64,000 nucleotides of DNA, from contig NZ_CYSP01000009.1 in assembly GCF_001298735.1 (NCBI RefSeq), forward strand, positions 123,836 through 187,835, given 5' to 3'. Within the stretch, counting starts at the first letter, position 1; each line of letters begins with the position of its first letter. The notes beneath the pieces are model-generated. The model did not search any database. It saw only the letters and a program-made list of their open reading frames with translations, and was not told the DNA's origin. The translations under genes were made by a program, and so were the position numbers. Source of the DNA: Propionispora sp. 2/2-37 (GTDB lineage: Bacteria; Bacillota; Negativicutes; Propionisporales; Propionisporaceae). Shown in pieces: positions 40,396 to 49,120 of this stretch.

Positions 40396-40920
40396 TTGAG
40401 AAGATCCGACCGGCGGCGTACGATTAGTGGAGATACGTTTTTGTTATTTGCTTCTATTGGATGTGTGGGCCTGCTTATCATAGTGCAGGGACTTTTGTTA
40501 GGAAATCAGACCCGTAGTTATCTATCATTAGTTGACCGACTTGAAGGCGAGCGGATTACTCATGTTTCGCCTACCGATTCGCAAAATAGATCTAGATCTT
40601 TATTTTCTGACAATCCGGTTTTTAGTCGTTGGACAATGCGGGACAGTGCCTTGTTAACTATCAGGTGGGTTAATCCTTTCGGTAAAGAAGCGGTTTTCGT
40701 TACGGTTAATGGACAGAATGCGGGAAATCTTAACCGCAAGGGACAACTGGAGTGCAAAGTATATGATGGTGACTATGTGGAGATTGATGCCAGTAATGTG
40801 AAACGCAATGCACAGTTTGTTATTCATATTACAGGAGCTCAGGTGTATTCTCCTGTTGATGGATTGATCCTTGAAGGGAAAAGTACTGTGCTAACCATTG
40901 GAAAAATTAAGTTTAAGTAG
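40396..40920 (+). CDS. Membrane-anchored protein of unknown family (174 aa)
   Basis: A basic start (RRSDRRRTIS), one membrane helix (TFLLFASIGCVGLLIIVQGLLLG, about 13-35) and an extracytoplasmic domain of beta strands (SALLTIRWVNPFGKEAVFVTVNGQ, AQFVIHITGAQVYSP). No family recognised. TTG 40396 is supported by CGGAGGGTGG 11 bases upstream. Located between the flavoprotein and aroA; the position is typical of conserved unknowns of spore-forming Firmicutes. Confidence 0.7.
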   Translation: MRRSDRRRTISGDTFLLFASIGCVGLLIIVQGLLLGNQTRSYLSLVDRLEGERITHVSPTDSQNRSRSLFSDNPVFSRWTMRDSALLTIRWVNPFGKEAVFVTVNGQNAGNLNRKGQLECKVYDGDYVEIDASNVKRNAQFVIHITGAQVYSPVDGLILEGKSTVLTIGKIKFK

Positions 40921-41020
40921 AAACGATTTAGAAAGTTATGATCACTGAAGGAGATTGTAGTTTTTGTGAAGAATATCAGTAACTGCTGTTTAATATTAAT
41001 AAGTAGATAGGATGGATGCT

Positions 41021-42316
41021 ATGCAACAAGTTAAAATTGAATCCTGTAAATGTCTACAAGGAAGTACGACGATTCCTGGTGATAAATCAGTGTCCCACCG
41101 CAGTGTTATGTTTGCCGGGCTAGCGGATACTCCAGTACTTATACGTAATTTTCTTTTTGCGGCAGATTGTTGTTCAACTATTAGCTGCATGCAGTCATTG
41201 GGGGTAAAAGTGGAAACGCTGTCTAATCAAGAATTATGTGTCCAAGGCAACGGGATGCACGGGCTTAAAGAGCCGGAAACAGTTTTAAATGCCGGTAATT
41301 CGGGAACCACCCTGCGCCTTTTGACGGGAATTCTGGCTTGCCAGCCTTTTTTTAGTGTGTTTGTCGGCGATGCCTCCCTAAGCAAACGTCCAATGGGTCG
41401 GGTGATCAGCCCGTTATCGCAGATGGGTTGCCGGATAGCTGGCCGTCAGCAGTCAAAGTTTATTCCCATGGCACTAATGCCGGGTAAGGAGATAACAGGG
41501 ATTGATTATCGTATGCCGATGGCCAGCGCTCAGGTTAAATCGGCTGTTTTATTGGCAGGACTGTTTGCTCAAGGGACTACTTCAGTAACTGAGCCATTTT
41601 TGTCACGCGATCATACCGAACGCATGTTAGCGGCTTTTGGAGTGCAGGTAAGACGGGAAGGACTTACTGTTAGTGTACAGGCTGTTGATTCGTTAATCGC
41701 CCCGCAAGTGATAGATGTACCGGGAGATATTAGTTCAGCAGCGTTTTGGCTGGTTGCAGGCACAATTATTCCCAATAGCAAGCTGATTTTACGAAATGTG
41801 GGAATCAATCCTACCCGTACCGGAATTTTGGATGTACTTAAGCGCATGGGAGCGAATATTATTCTTGAAAATGAACATGTCAGCGGACAGGAGCCTGTTG
41901 CCGATATTACGGTGCAATCAGCTTCTCTAAAGGGAACGGAGATTAACGGGGAGATGATTCCTCGTCTGGTGGATGAAATACCGGCATTGGCAGTTGCAGC
42001 GCTATTTGCTGAAGGACGTACGGTGATCAGCGGAGCGGAAGAATTGAGGGTTAAAGAAACCGATCGGCTTAAGGCAATAGCTACCGAATTGGGGAAAATG
42101 GGGGCTGTTTTGCAAGAAAAAGAAGACGGACTGGTTATTGAAGGCCGTCAGCAATTGCAGTTTGCAGTATGCCGTTCTTATGACGATCACCGTATGGCGA
42201 TGTCTCTGGCGATTGCCGGGCTGGCTGGAAGCGGTGTTGGAATCATGGAACCAGACTGTGTTAACATTTCATATCCCAATTTTTTTGAAACTTTGCGTAG
42301 TTTAAGTATATGGTAA
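41021..42316 (+). CDS. aroA: 3-phosphoshikimate 1-carboxyvinyltransferase (EPSP synthase)
   Basis: AroA condenses shikimate 3-phosphate with PEP in the shikimate pathway. The 431 aa protein shows the expected segments: GSTTIPGDKSVSHRSVMFAGLA (about 15-37), LNAGNSGTTLRLLTGILA (about 90-107, PEP site), SKRPMGRVISPLSQMG, and the late EELRVKETDRLKAIATEL and YDDHRMAMSLAIAG. These include the catalytic Lys, Arg, Asp and Glu. ATG 41021 is better spaced from TAGGATGG than ATG 41012. Head of a run with cmk and plsC. Confidence 0.95.
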   Translation: MQQVKIESCKCLQGSTTIPGDKSVSHRSVMFAGLADTPVLIRNFLFAADCCSTISCMQSLGVKVETLSNQELCVQGNGMHGLKEPETVLNAGNSGTTLRLLTGILACQPFFSVFVGDASLSKRPMGRVISPLSQMGCRIAGRQQSKFIPMALMPGKEITGIDYRMPMASAQVKSAVLLAGLFAQGTTSVTEPFLSRDHTERMLAAFGVQVRREGLTVSVQAVDSLIAPQVIDVPGDISSAAFWLVAGTIIPNSKLILRNVGINPTRTGILDVLKRMGANIILENEHVSGQEPVADITVQSASLKGTEINGEMIPRLVDEIPALAVAALFAEGRTVISGAEELRVKETDRLKAIATELGKMGAVLQEKEDGLVIEGRQQLQFAVCRSYDDHRMAMSLAIAGLAGSGVGIMEPDCVNISYPNFFETLRSLSIW

Positions 42317-42347
42317 AATACCAAAGTAGGATGGGCGGGAAATTAGC

Positions 42348-43028
42348 ATGAAAAAAATTGTTATTGCGATAGACGGGCCGGCTGGAGCAGGGAAAAGTAC
42401 GGTTGCTCAAATTGTGGCACAGCGTTTGGGATATATTTATATTGACACCGGGGCCATGTATCGGGCGATTACATGGCAGGTCATACAGGCTAATCTGAAT
42501 ACACAGGATATCGTGGCGATTGGAGGTTTAGCCGCCACTAGCCAGATTGATTTACAATACACTAAGCAAGGGCAGTTGATTGTTCTGGCCAATGGGCAGG
42601 ATGTCACTGCTAAAATTAGAACACCGGAAGTTACTGCTATGGTAGCAGAGCTGTCCCAGATTGCGGCGGTGAGAGAAGCTTTACTTAAGTTGCAGCGTAA
42701 TATGGCCGGTTCAGGTGGTGTGGTTATGGATGGTCGTGATATTGCCTCAAGGGTTTTGCCAAATGCTGACGTAAAGATATTTTTAACGGCTTCTATTGAA
42801 GAACGTGCCAGACGCCGTTGGGTTGAACTAAAGGCGAAGGGGTATGCCGTGGATTTGGAAGATCTCAGCAAGGAGATTGCTGAGCGGGATAAAAAGGACT
42901 ATGAACGAGAAAATTCTCCTTTAGTTCAAACCAAGGACGCAATTTTAGTTGATACAACTGCGCTGACGATCGATGAGACGGTTAACGAAATCTTAAAGAT
43001 TTGCGAGGGAAAAATGTGTCGTGTATAA
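42348..43028 (+). CDS. cmk: Cytidylate kinase
   Basis: CMP/dCMP kinase, 226 aa. The P-loop IAIDGPAGAGKSTVAQIVAQRLG is at residue 5-25, followed by YIDTGAMYRAITWQ (NMP-binding) and VVMDGRDIASRVLPNADVKIFLTAS; the LID segment DKKDYERENSPL is present. ATG 42348 lies 31 bases after aroA. The stop overlaps the plsC start by 8 bases, so cmk-plsC-like coupling is likely. aroA-cmk-plsC-ispH is a conserved Firmicute order. Confidence 0.96.
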   Translation: MKKIVIAIDGPAGAGKSTVAQIVAQRLGYIYIDTGAMYRAITWQVIQANLNTQDIVAIGGLAATSQIDLQYTKQGQLIVLANGQDVTAKIRTPEVTAMVAELSQIAAVREALLKLQRNMAGSGGVVMDGRDIASRVLPNADVKIFLTASIEERARRRWVELKAKGYAVDLEDLSKEIAERDKKDYERENSPLVQTKDAILVDTTALTIDETVNEILKICEGKMCRV

Positions 43029-43623
43029 TTTGATTCGTTTTGTTTGCCGTTGTTTTTTTCTGCTTTTTTTTCGTTTAAAAGTTGAAGGGATTGAAAACAT
43101 ACCTAGGCAGGGTGGAGCTATTATTGCACCTAATCATGTGAGTCTATGGGATCCTCCGGTTATTGGCTGTGCCATGTCCAGGCATATTCACTTTATGGCA
43201 AAAGAAGAATTGTTTAATATCCCGTTATTTCGGCAGATTATTTTGGTACTAAAAGCTTTTCCGGTGAAAAGAGGAGCGGCCGACCGCAATGCTATTCGAA
43301 CTGCAGTTACCCTGCTTGAGCAAGAAAAGGTATTGGGGCTTTTCCCGGAGGGAACGCGGAGTCGTTCCGGGATTCTGGGAACAGCGGAACCGGGGGTAGT
43401 TATGATTGCCGCCAAGGCGGGTGTGCCAATTATACCTGCTGCCATTGTGGGAACAAAGGATATAGGGAAATTTCCCCGAATATTTCCCCAACTAATAGTT
43501 AGATTCGGTAATCCCGTTGTTTTACCTCAAGGCAAAGTTAACCGGGAACAAATAGAAGCATACAGTCAGCAGATTATGCAAAGCATTGGCAGCCTATTGC
43601 AGCAGTATAGAGGAGTTACTTGA
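43021..43623 (+). CDS. plsC: 1-acyl-sn-glycerol-3-phosphate acyltransferase
   Basis: PlsC makes phosphatidic acid at the membrane. The 200 aa protein has the acyltransferase motif I NHVSLWDPPVIG (HxxxxD-like, about 39-50), motif III FPEGTRSRSG (about 110-119), and an N-terminal hydrophobic anchor (LIRFVCRCFFLLFFRLKVEG). GTG 43021 overlaps cmk out of frame, so translation is coupled. Next to plsY-containing operon further on, it contributes to phospholipid synthesis. Confidence 0.94.
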   Translation: MYNLIRFVCRCFFLLFFRLKVEGIENIPRQGGAIIAPNHVSLWDPPVIGCAMSRHIHFMAKEELFNIPLFRQIILVLKAFPVKRGAADRNAIRTAVTLLEQEKVLGLFPEGTRSRSGILGTAEPGVVMIAAKAGVPIIPAAIVGTKDIGKFPRIFPQLIVRFGNPVVLPQGKVNREQIEAYSQQIMQSIGSLLQQYRGVT

Positions 43624-43925
43624 AGAAATATTCGATTACAGTCATGCGCAGGATGAATCGAGATGGTTTATCCTGTTTTTACTTGGTCATCTGGTAGTTT
43701 AGCAGAAGGAATTTTCTGCAGAGGGATAAATCAGGAGAACTGCGTATATTTAGCAGTATTGGAATAGATGGCAAATTTTCGATTTTGTATTCCTCCTTTG
43801 GATTGTTAGGATTAATTGAAAGCGGTATACTAAAATCTAGTGGAGGGGAAAGGAATTTTTGACATGTATAGGGAATAGGAACAAAGATATAGCGCATAAT
43901 CGTAGCAGAGTATTAGGAGGATATA

Positions 43926-45899
43926 ATGAAAGTTTTTTTAGCCGAACATTGTGGCTTTTGTTATGGGGTAAAACGTGCGGTAGATTTGGCTTGTAATTGT
44001 ATGAAAGACAATCCAAATGACAGCGCCTACACTCTTGGACCGATCATTCATAATCCGCAGATGGTAGAGCGGCTGGAAAATCAAGGTATTAAAGTAGCCA
44101 ATCACTTACAGGAGATTACTGACGGCACCGTTATTATCCGTTCGCATGGCGTAGGCCCTGAAGTATATAAAGAAGCCGAAAAAAGACACTTGCATCTTGT
44201 TGATGCTACTTGTCCGCATGTCCGTAAAGCACAACAGGCGGCATGGCAGTTAATAAAAGAAGGATATCAGGTGGTAGTTATCGGTGAGCAGCATCATCCC
44301 GAGGTAAAAAGTATAGTCGCCTGGTCAGGTGAAAATACAGTTGTAGTAGAATCCTTAGCCGAGGCACTACACATTGCTTTTATGCCTCGTATGGGAGTAG
44401 TTGCTCAAACCACTTTTGCCAGTGAATTGTTCCAGGATATTATCGAAGTTTTGAAGACAAAAACTAATGAGTTGAAAGTAAAGCGAACGATTTGCAACGC
44501 TACCGAACTAAGACAGAAAGCGGCTATAGAACTGGCGGCTATGGTTGAGGTTATGATTGTCGTGGGCGGAAGAAATAGCGCCAATACTACTCGTTTAGCT
44601 CAATTGTGTCAAGAAGCGGGTTGTAAGACCTATCATGTAGAAACAGCTCAGGAGCTTAGGCAGGAATGGTTTCAGGAGGTACAAAACGTTGGCATTACTG
44701 CCGGAGCATCAACCCCTGACTGGGTTATAGAGGAGGTAAAAAATATCATGGAAGATTTTAATGAAGCGATGAATCAGGAAGTAGCACGACTGGAAAAGGG
44801 AAGTATTATAACCGGAAAGGTAGTTAGTGTCCACAAAGATGAAGTGTTTGTGGATATTGGGTATAAAGCGGAGGGAATCATTCCATTAGCCGAATTAGCT
44901 TATCCGGTACCGGACAATGCTGCAGATATTGTTTCTGTTAATGATGTAATTGAGGTGCTGGTACTTGATGAGGAGACGGTTGATGGCGGTGTAAAACTAT
45001 CAAAAATAAAAGCCGATAAAATGGTTGCTTGGGATAGATTACAACAGGCTTTAGACCACGATCAGCCGTTGGAAAGTAAGGTGGTTGAAGTGGTAAAAGG
45101 CGGTGTGGTTACTTCAGTGTCTGGGCTGCGCGGTTTTATACCCGCTTCCCAGTTAAGTTTAAAGTTTGTTGAGGATTTGTCTATATTCCTAGGGCAAACT
45201 GTTTCTGTGGTACCAATCGAATTAGATAAAGAGAAAAACCGTATTATACTTTCCCGCAGAGTATTGCTTGAAAGAGAGCAGGAACGGAAAGAACATGAGT
45301 TATACAACCAGTTGGAAGAAGGACAGGTATTAAAGGGCGTGGTCTCCCGGCTTGCTAAATTCGGTGCATTTGTGGATGTCGGCGGTGTGGATGGACTTGT
45401 TCATATTTCTGATTTATCCTGGCATCGCGTAGCATCACCAGAAGAGGTTGTTGGTGTCGGCGATGAGGTGGAAGTCATTGTTCTAAAAGTAGATTCAGCG
45501 GCAAAACGGCTTTCCCTGGGTCTGAAACAAGTTCAGCGTGATCCATGGGTGGATGCTGCTGCAACCTTGGCTGAAGGAAGTATTGTTAAAGGGAAAGTAA
45601 GCAGACTTGCCAAGTTTGGTGCTTTTGTGGAATTACAACCTGATGTGGAGGGCTTGGTTCATATTTCGGAACTTGCTGATCATCATATTGGAAAACCTGA
45701 AGAAGCAGTTACTGTTGGACAGGAGTTAAATGTTAAGATCCTGAGCATTGACCTCAAAAGTAAAAAAATTGCATTAAGTGCCAGTAAGGCGCGAGAGGAA
45801 TCTGAAAGAGCGGAATATCAGGATTATCTAGGTAATCAGACTTCTTTTGGAGTTACTATTGGTGAAAAACTAGGCCATTTATTTAAGCGTGAGGATTAA
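43926..45899 (+). CDS. ispH: Fused HMBPP reductase / ribosomal protein S1
   Basis: A 657 aa fusion. Residues 1-280 are IspH, the [4Fe-4S] enzyme that makes IPP and DMAPP in the last step of the MEP pathway, with its three cluster cysteines in HCGFCYGVKRA (12), DATCPHVRKAQ (about 96) and ICNATELRQKA (about 192). From about 300 four S1 RNA-binding repeats follow (e.g. GSIITGKVVSVHKDEVFVDIG, VLKGVVSRLAKFGAFVDVG, IVKGKVSRLAKFGAFVELQ). The fusion is known from many Clostridia and Negativicutes. The 302 base gap upstream (43624-43925) has TTGACA at 43859 but no clear -10 at normal spacing. Confidence 0.96.
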   Translation: MKVFLAEHCGFCYGVKRAVDLACNCMKDNPNDSAYTLGPIIHNPQMVERLENQGIKVANHLQEITDGTVIIRSHGVGPEVYKEAEKRHLHLVDATCPHVRKAQQAAWQLIKEGYQVVVIGEQHHPEVKSIVAWSGENTVVVESLAEALHIAFMPRMGVVAQTTFASELFQDIIEVLKTKTNELKVKRTICNATELRQKAAIELAAMVEVMIVVGGRNSANTTRLAQLCQEAGCKTYHVETAQELRQEWFQEVQNVGITAGASTPDWVIEEVKNIMEDFNEAMNQEVARLEKGSIITGKVVSVHKDEVFVDIGYKAEGIIPLAELAYPVPDNAADIVSVNDVIEVLVLDEETVDGGVKLSKIKADKMVAWDRLQQALDHDQPLESKVVEVVKGGVVTSVSGLRGFIPASQLSLKFVEDLSIFLGQTVSVVPIELDKEKNRIILSRRVLLEREQERKEHELYNQLEEGQVLKGVVSRLAKFGAFVDVGGVDGLVHISDLSWHRVASPEEVVGVGDEVEVIVLKVDSAAKRLSLGLKQVQRDPWVDAAATLAEGSIVKGKVSRLAKFGAFVELQPDVEGLVHISELADHHIGKPEEAVTVGQELNVKILSIDLKSKKIALSASKAREESERAEYQDYLGNQTSFGVTIGEKLGHLFKRED

Positions 45900-45910
45900 G
45901 GAGAAGCATA

Positions 45911-46972
45911 GTGCGTCAGTCACGTAAGCTTGATCATATTAAGTATGCATTAACCTTGCCTGACGGACCGGTAGATAGTGGTTTTGATGATATTTCACTA
46001 ATACATAACTGTTTACCGGAATTGTCCTGGCAAGATATAAGCCTTGCCACTGATGTCTGTGGTATAAAGCTTAGCCATCCTATTCTGATTAATGCTATCA
46101 CCGGTGGAGCCAAGGATGTTGTTAACGTGAATGCCGGGCTAGCTGAAGTTGCAAAAAGAACGAATTCCGCGATGGCCGTAGGGTCACAGTTTGCAGCTTT
46201 AGAGGATGACAGTGTACGCGAGTCTTATCAAATCGTTCGCCAGATTAATCCCGATGGCATTGTTTTTGCCAATGTAGGTGCTTATGTTACTGCGGCACAA
46301 GCACGGCAGGCAGTGGACATGGTTGGAGCTGATGCGTTACAGATTCATCTTAATACGGCACAGGAATTGTTTATGGCTGAGGGCGACCGAGAGTTTAAGG
46401 GATATTTAGCAGCTATAGCCGAAGTAGTGAAACATGTTCAGGTTCCGGTGATTGTAAAAGAAGTTGGCTGTGGAATAGCCAGAGAACAGGCCGAACTTTT
46501 GCAAGAGGTTGGAGTACGGGCCATTGACGTTGGCGGGGCCGGTGGGACGAATTTTATCGCTATTGAGGCAGCCCGAAGCGGCAGTTCCGTTAAGGATGGT
46601 CTGCATTGGGGGATACCTACGGTTATCAGTGCCATTGAGGTTGCATCTGTTTTATCTGGTAAGGTTGATTTAATCGTATCCGGTGGTGTGCGGAGCGCGT
46701 TTGATGTGATCAAAGCCTTAGCTGTCGGAGCAGCCGCGGTTGGGATTGCATCTCCGTTAATGAGGCAGATGTTCACCGCAGGAACGGATGAAGCTGTTAG
46801 ATGGTTGGAAAATGTATTATGTTTGGTTAAACAAGGAATGTTATTGAGCGGCGCCAAAGACCGAAACGGGTTAAAAGAAATACCTTTTGTTTTGAGCGGA
46901 TTTAGCCGTGAGTGGTTGACAGTACGCAAGATAGATATAATTCAATATGCAAATAGAAAGAGGCGAGGATAA
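45911..46972 (+). CDS. fni: Type 2 isopentenyl-diphosphate delta-isomerase
   Basis: A 353 aa FMN/NADPH-dependent isomerase of the FNI type interconverting IPP and DMAPP. Signature segments: HPILINAITGGAKDVVNVNAGLAEVA (about 55-80), MAVGSQFAALED, LQIHLNTAQELFM, and the phosphate-binding LIVSGGVRSAFDVIKALAVGAAAVGI (about 255-280). GTG 45911 has AAGGAG upstream and lies 11 bases after the ispH-rpsA fusion. Thus the last MEP step and the isomerisation are co-transcribed. A long terminator follows. Confidence 0.94.
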   Translation: MRQSRKLDHIKYALTLPDGPVDSGFDDISLIHNCLPELSWQDISLATDVCGIKLSHPILINAITGGAKDVVNVNAGLAEVAKRTNSAMAVGSQFAALEDDSVRESYQIVRQINPDGIVFANVGAYVTAAQARQAVDMVGADALQIHLNTAQELFMAEGDREFKGYLAAIAEVVKHVQVPVIVKEVGCGIAREQAELLQEVGVRAIDVGGAGGTNFIAIEAARSGSSVKDGLHWGIPTVISAIEVASVLSGKVDLIVSGGVRSAFDVIKALAVGAAAVGIASPLMRQMFTAGTDEAVRWLENVLCLVKQGMLLSGAKDRNGLKEIPFVLSGFSREWLTVRKIDIIQYANRKRRG

Positions 46973-46992
46973 AAATCCTCGCCTCTTTCTAT
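46953..46992. terminator. Terminator after fni
   Basis: A perfect 18 bp stem (46953-46970 with 46975-46992) around AAAA, containing GAGGCGAGGAT. It overlaps the stop codon. Confidence 0.85.
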
Positions 46993-47086
46993 TTGTATAG
47001 CATGAGATTGTATTATTTTGTGTTAAAAAGGGCAAGATAAAACAACGGAAAATTTAATACATTTTGGCATGAGAGGGGATAAAAAG

Positions 47087-47845
47087 ATGGGAATGCCTAT
47101 AGGCATGATAACATTGATAGTAGTGGCTGTATTGGTTTATTTTGGCTTAGCGCAGCGAATTTTAGATAGAATGAAATTAACGGATAAACAGGCATTAGGG
47201 TTTATCGCAGCAGTCATTATCGGTAGCTTTATTGATATCCCGTTAATGTCTTCACCGGTCCAACTGAGCATAAATGTGGGAGGAGGCTTGCTGCCGTTAT
47301 TGTTGTGTTTATGGCTTATTTTCAAAGCCGATGAGGCAGCAGAAAAAATCAGAGCGGTAATTGCCACTGTTTTAGTGGCAGGAGCTGTTTTTTTGGGATC
47401 GCGCTATTTACCTTATGAGCCAGAGAATATGTTTCTAGATCCGAAATTAATTTATGGTGTTACAGCGGGCTTAATTTCCTACCTGGCCGGACGATCCCGG
47501 AGGAATGCTTTTATAGGCGGGGTTTTGGGAATTATTTTGAGTGACATTATACATTTGTTTACCTTAATTGGTTCAGGAATTGCCGGTACCACCAATATAG
47601 GCGGGGCTGGTGCCTTTGATGTGATTATGATTGCCGGTTTTGTAGGAGTCATGGTAGCGGAATTGGTAGGCGAGACAAGAGAAAAATTACAGGGGGGACC
47701 GGTTTTAGGTCCAAACCGGCCGGAAGGTTTATATGAATTCAGTAAAGAACTATTTTATAATGCAAAAAAAAGTGCCCCTTATAAAAATGTAAAGAATGAT
47801 GAAGCGGATAAAAAACCGGAACAAAGGGGTGAAGATGATGAATAG
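47087..47845 (+). CDS. DUF1614 membrane protein
   Basis: A 252 aa protein with seven or so hydrophobic segments, beginning MGMPIGMITLIVVAVLVYFGLAQRILDRM and including FIAAVIIGSFIDIPL and GGGLLPLLLCLWLIFK, the DUF1614 pattern. DUF1614 genes often precede spoIIP-type genes in Clostridia, and the role is unknown. ATG 47087 has GAGAGGGG about 8 bases upstream; ATG 47069 lacks a site. The C-terminal tail is charged and overlaps the spoIIP start by 11 bases, so translation is coupled. Confidence 0.85.
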   Translation: MGMPIGMITLIVVAVLVYFGLAQRILDRMKLTDKQALGFIAAVIIGSFIDIPLMSSPVQLSINVGGGLLPLLLCLWLIFKADEAAEKIRAVIATVLVAGAVFLGSRYLPYEPENMFLDPKLIYGVTAGLISYLAGRSRRNAFIGGVLGIILSDIIHLFTLIGSGIAGTTNIGGAGAFDVIMIAGFVGVMVAELVGETREKLQGGPVLGPNRPEGLYEFSKELFYNAKKSAPYKNVKNDEADKKPEQRGEDDE

Positions 47846-49013
47846 GCGATTGTTATTAATATTTGCACTCCTATGGCTTCTTTTATTGGGACAGCAACTA
47901 CCAGCAACTGCGCAGGTAGTTGGTGATAACAGTGCTGTTTATTATAATATCGTTGATGAAAATGGCGATGTGGTTTATGTCACTGGCTGGGGCATTCAGG
48001 TTGGTGATCAATTTTTAACAGATCAAAATAAACGGTACGAGATTGAAAGCATCGCCGGGAACCAGGCTAAGGCTCGTTTTATTGGCAGTGTTAATATTAC
48101 ACAATATTTACCGGAAAAAGAGCAGCAGTCATGGCTGGCCCAAATATTGCAGTTTCGAAGGGTTCACGCAGAAAATCCAGGAAAAGTTGCAATTTATCAT
48201 ACTCATTCCGATGAATCTTATGTTCCGACTGATGGTACTGATAGTATTTATGGTAATGGAGGAATATACAAGGTTGGAGATGCTTTTGCTGGTGCTCTTA
48301 AAGCACAGGGAATGGAAGTTATTCATTCCGATGCCAAGCATGATCCTCATGATGATATGGCCTATGAACGTTCTCGTCGTACGGCCGCCAGTTTGATCAA
48401 ACAGCAGCCGGATGCCATATTTGATGTGCATCGGGACTCTACTCCACCGGAAGTTTACAAGGGAACAATTGAGGGTAAAGATGTAACCAAGCTGCAATTA
48501 GTTGTGGGCAAATATGGTCCTACAGGAAAACAAATTGAAGATTATGCTTTACAAATTAAAGCTAATGCTGACCAAAAGCACCCAGGACTGATTAAAGGGA
48601 TATTCTTTGCTAAAGGTGGTGACTATAACCAGGATTTGCATCCGCGTTCTATGTTAATTGAAGTTGGTGCTCATAGTAATGACCGGACTGCGGCAGAAAG
48701 AGGAGTAGCTTTATTTGCCGATATTGTTCCGGCTGTCCTGAATAAAACGGGAGCCAATCCGGCCAATCAGGCCGGGCAAGCGGGAGTAGGGACTGCTGCC
48801 GCGGGTCCATCGGGCGCGAGTAAATCGATCGGCTGGATTGTCGGATTATTAATTGTAGGTGCTGCTGCATTTCTTTTTCTCAGTACCGGCAGTATGAAAG
48901 AAGCTAAGGCCAAATTAAAACAGTTTACCGGTACGGAGTTTGCTAACTTTTTAGCTCCTTATCGTAAAAATAAACAGAAATATGACGATAAGGACAGAGA
49001 GAATAAGGAATAA
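47835..49013 (+). CDS. spoIIP: Stage II sporulation protein P
   Basis: SpoIIP is the amidase/endopeptidase of the SpoIIDMP engulfment complex. The 392 aa protein has an N-terminal hydrophobic anchor or signal (LLLIFALLWLLLLGQQLPATAQ), and the catalytic domain begins VAIYHTHSDESYVPTDG (about 115-130, zinc His and Glu) with IFDVHRDSTPPEVY and PRSMLIEVGAHSNDRTAAERG. Unlike Bacillus SpoIIP it also carries a C-terminal membrane helix (SIGWIVGLLIVGAAAFLFLS, about 340-360) followed by a basic tail. ATG 47835 follows AAGGGGTGAAG. A terminator follows. Confidence 0.93.
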   Translation: MMNRRLLLIFALLWLLLLGQQLPATAQVVGDNSAVYYNIVDENGDVVYVTGWGIQVGDQFLTDQNKRYEIESIAGNQAKARFIGSVNITQYLPEKEQQSWLAQILQFRRVHAENPGKVAIYHTHSDESYVPTDGTDSIYGNGGIYKVGDAFAGALKAQGMEVIHSDAKHDPHDDMAYERSRRTAASLIKQQPDAIFDVHRDSTPPEVYKGTIEGKDVTKLQLVVGKYGPTGKQIEDYALQIKANADQKHPGLIKGIFFAKGGDYNQDLHPRSMLIEVGAHSNDRTAAERGVALFADIVPAVLNKTGANPANQAGQAGVGTAAAGPSGASKSIGWIVGLLIVGAAAFLFLSTGSMKEAKAKLKQFTGTEFANFLAPYRKNKQKYDDKDRENKE

Positions 49014-49031
49014 AAAATTGAGGAAAAACGG

Positions 49032-49066
49032 AGAGTGATGTGATTTTATTCATCACTCTTTCTTTA
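49032..49066 (+). terminator. Terminator after spoIIP
   Basis: AGAGTGATG (49032-49040) pairs with CATCACTCT (49051-49059), followed by TTCTTTATTTT. Confidence 0.75.
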
Positions 49067-49120
49067 TTTTGCAGGAAAAGCAAGTACGATAACGGAATAT
49101 GTAGTAATGAGGTGAAAGAT

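Noticed and set aside
43679..43897. 72 aa frame on the minus strand between plsC and ispH
   Set aside because: No ribosome binding site, low-complexity composition, and it lies in the leader of the downstream gene.
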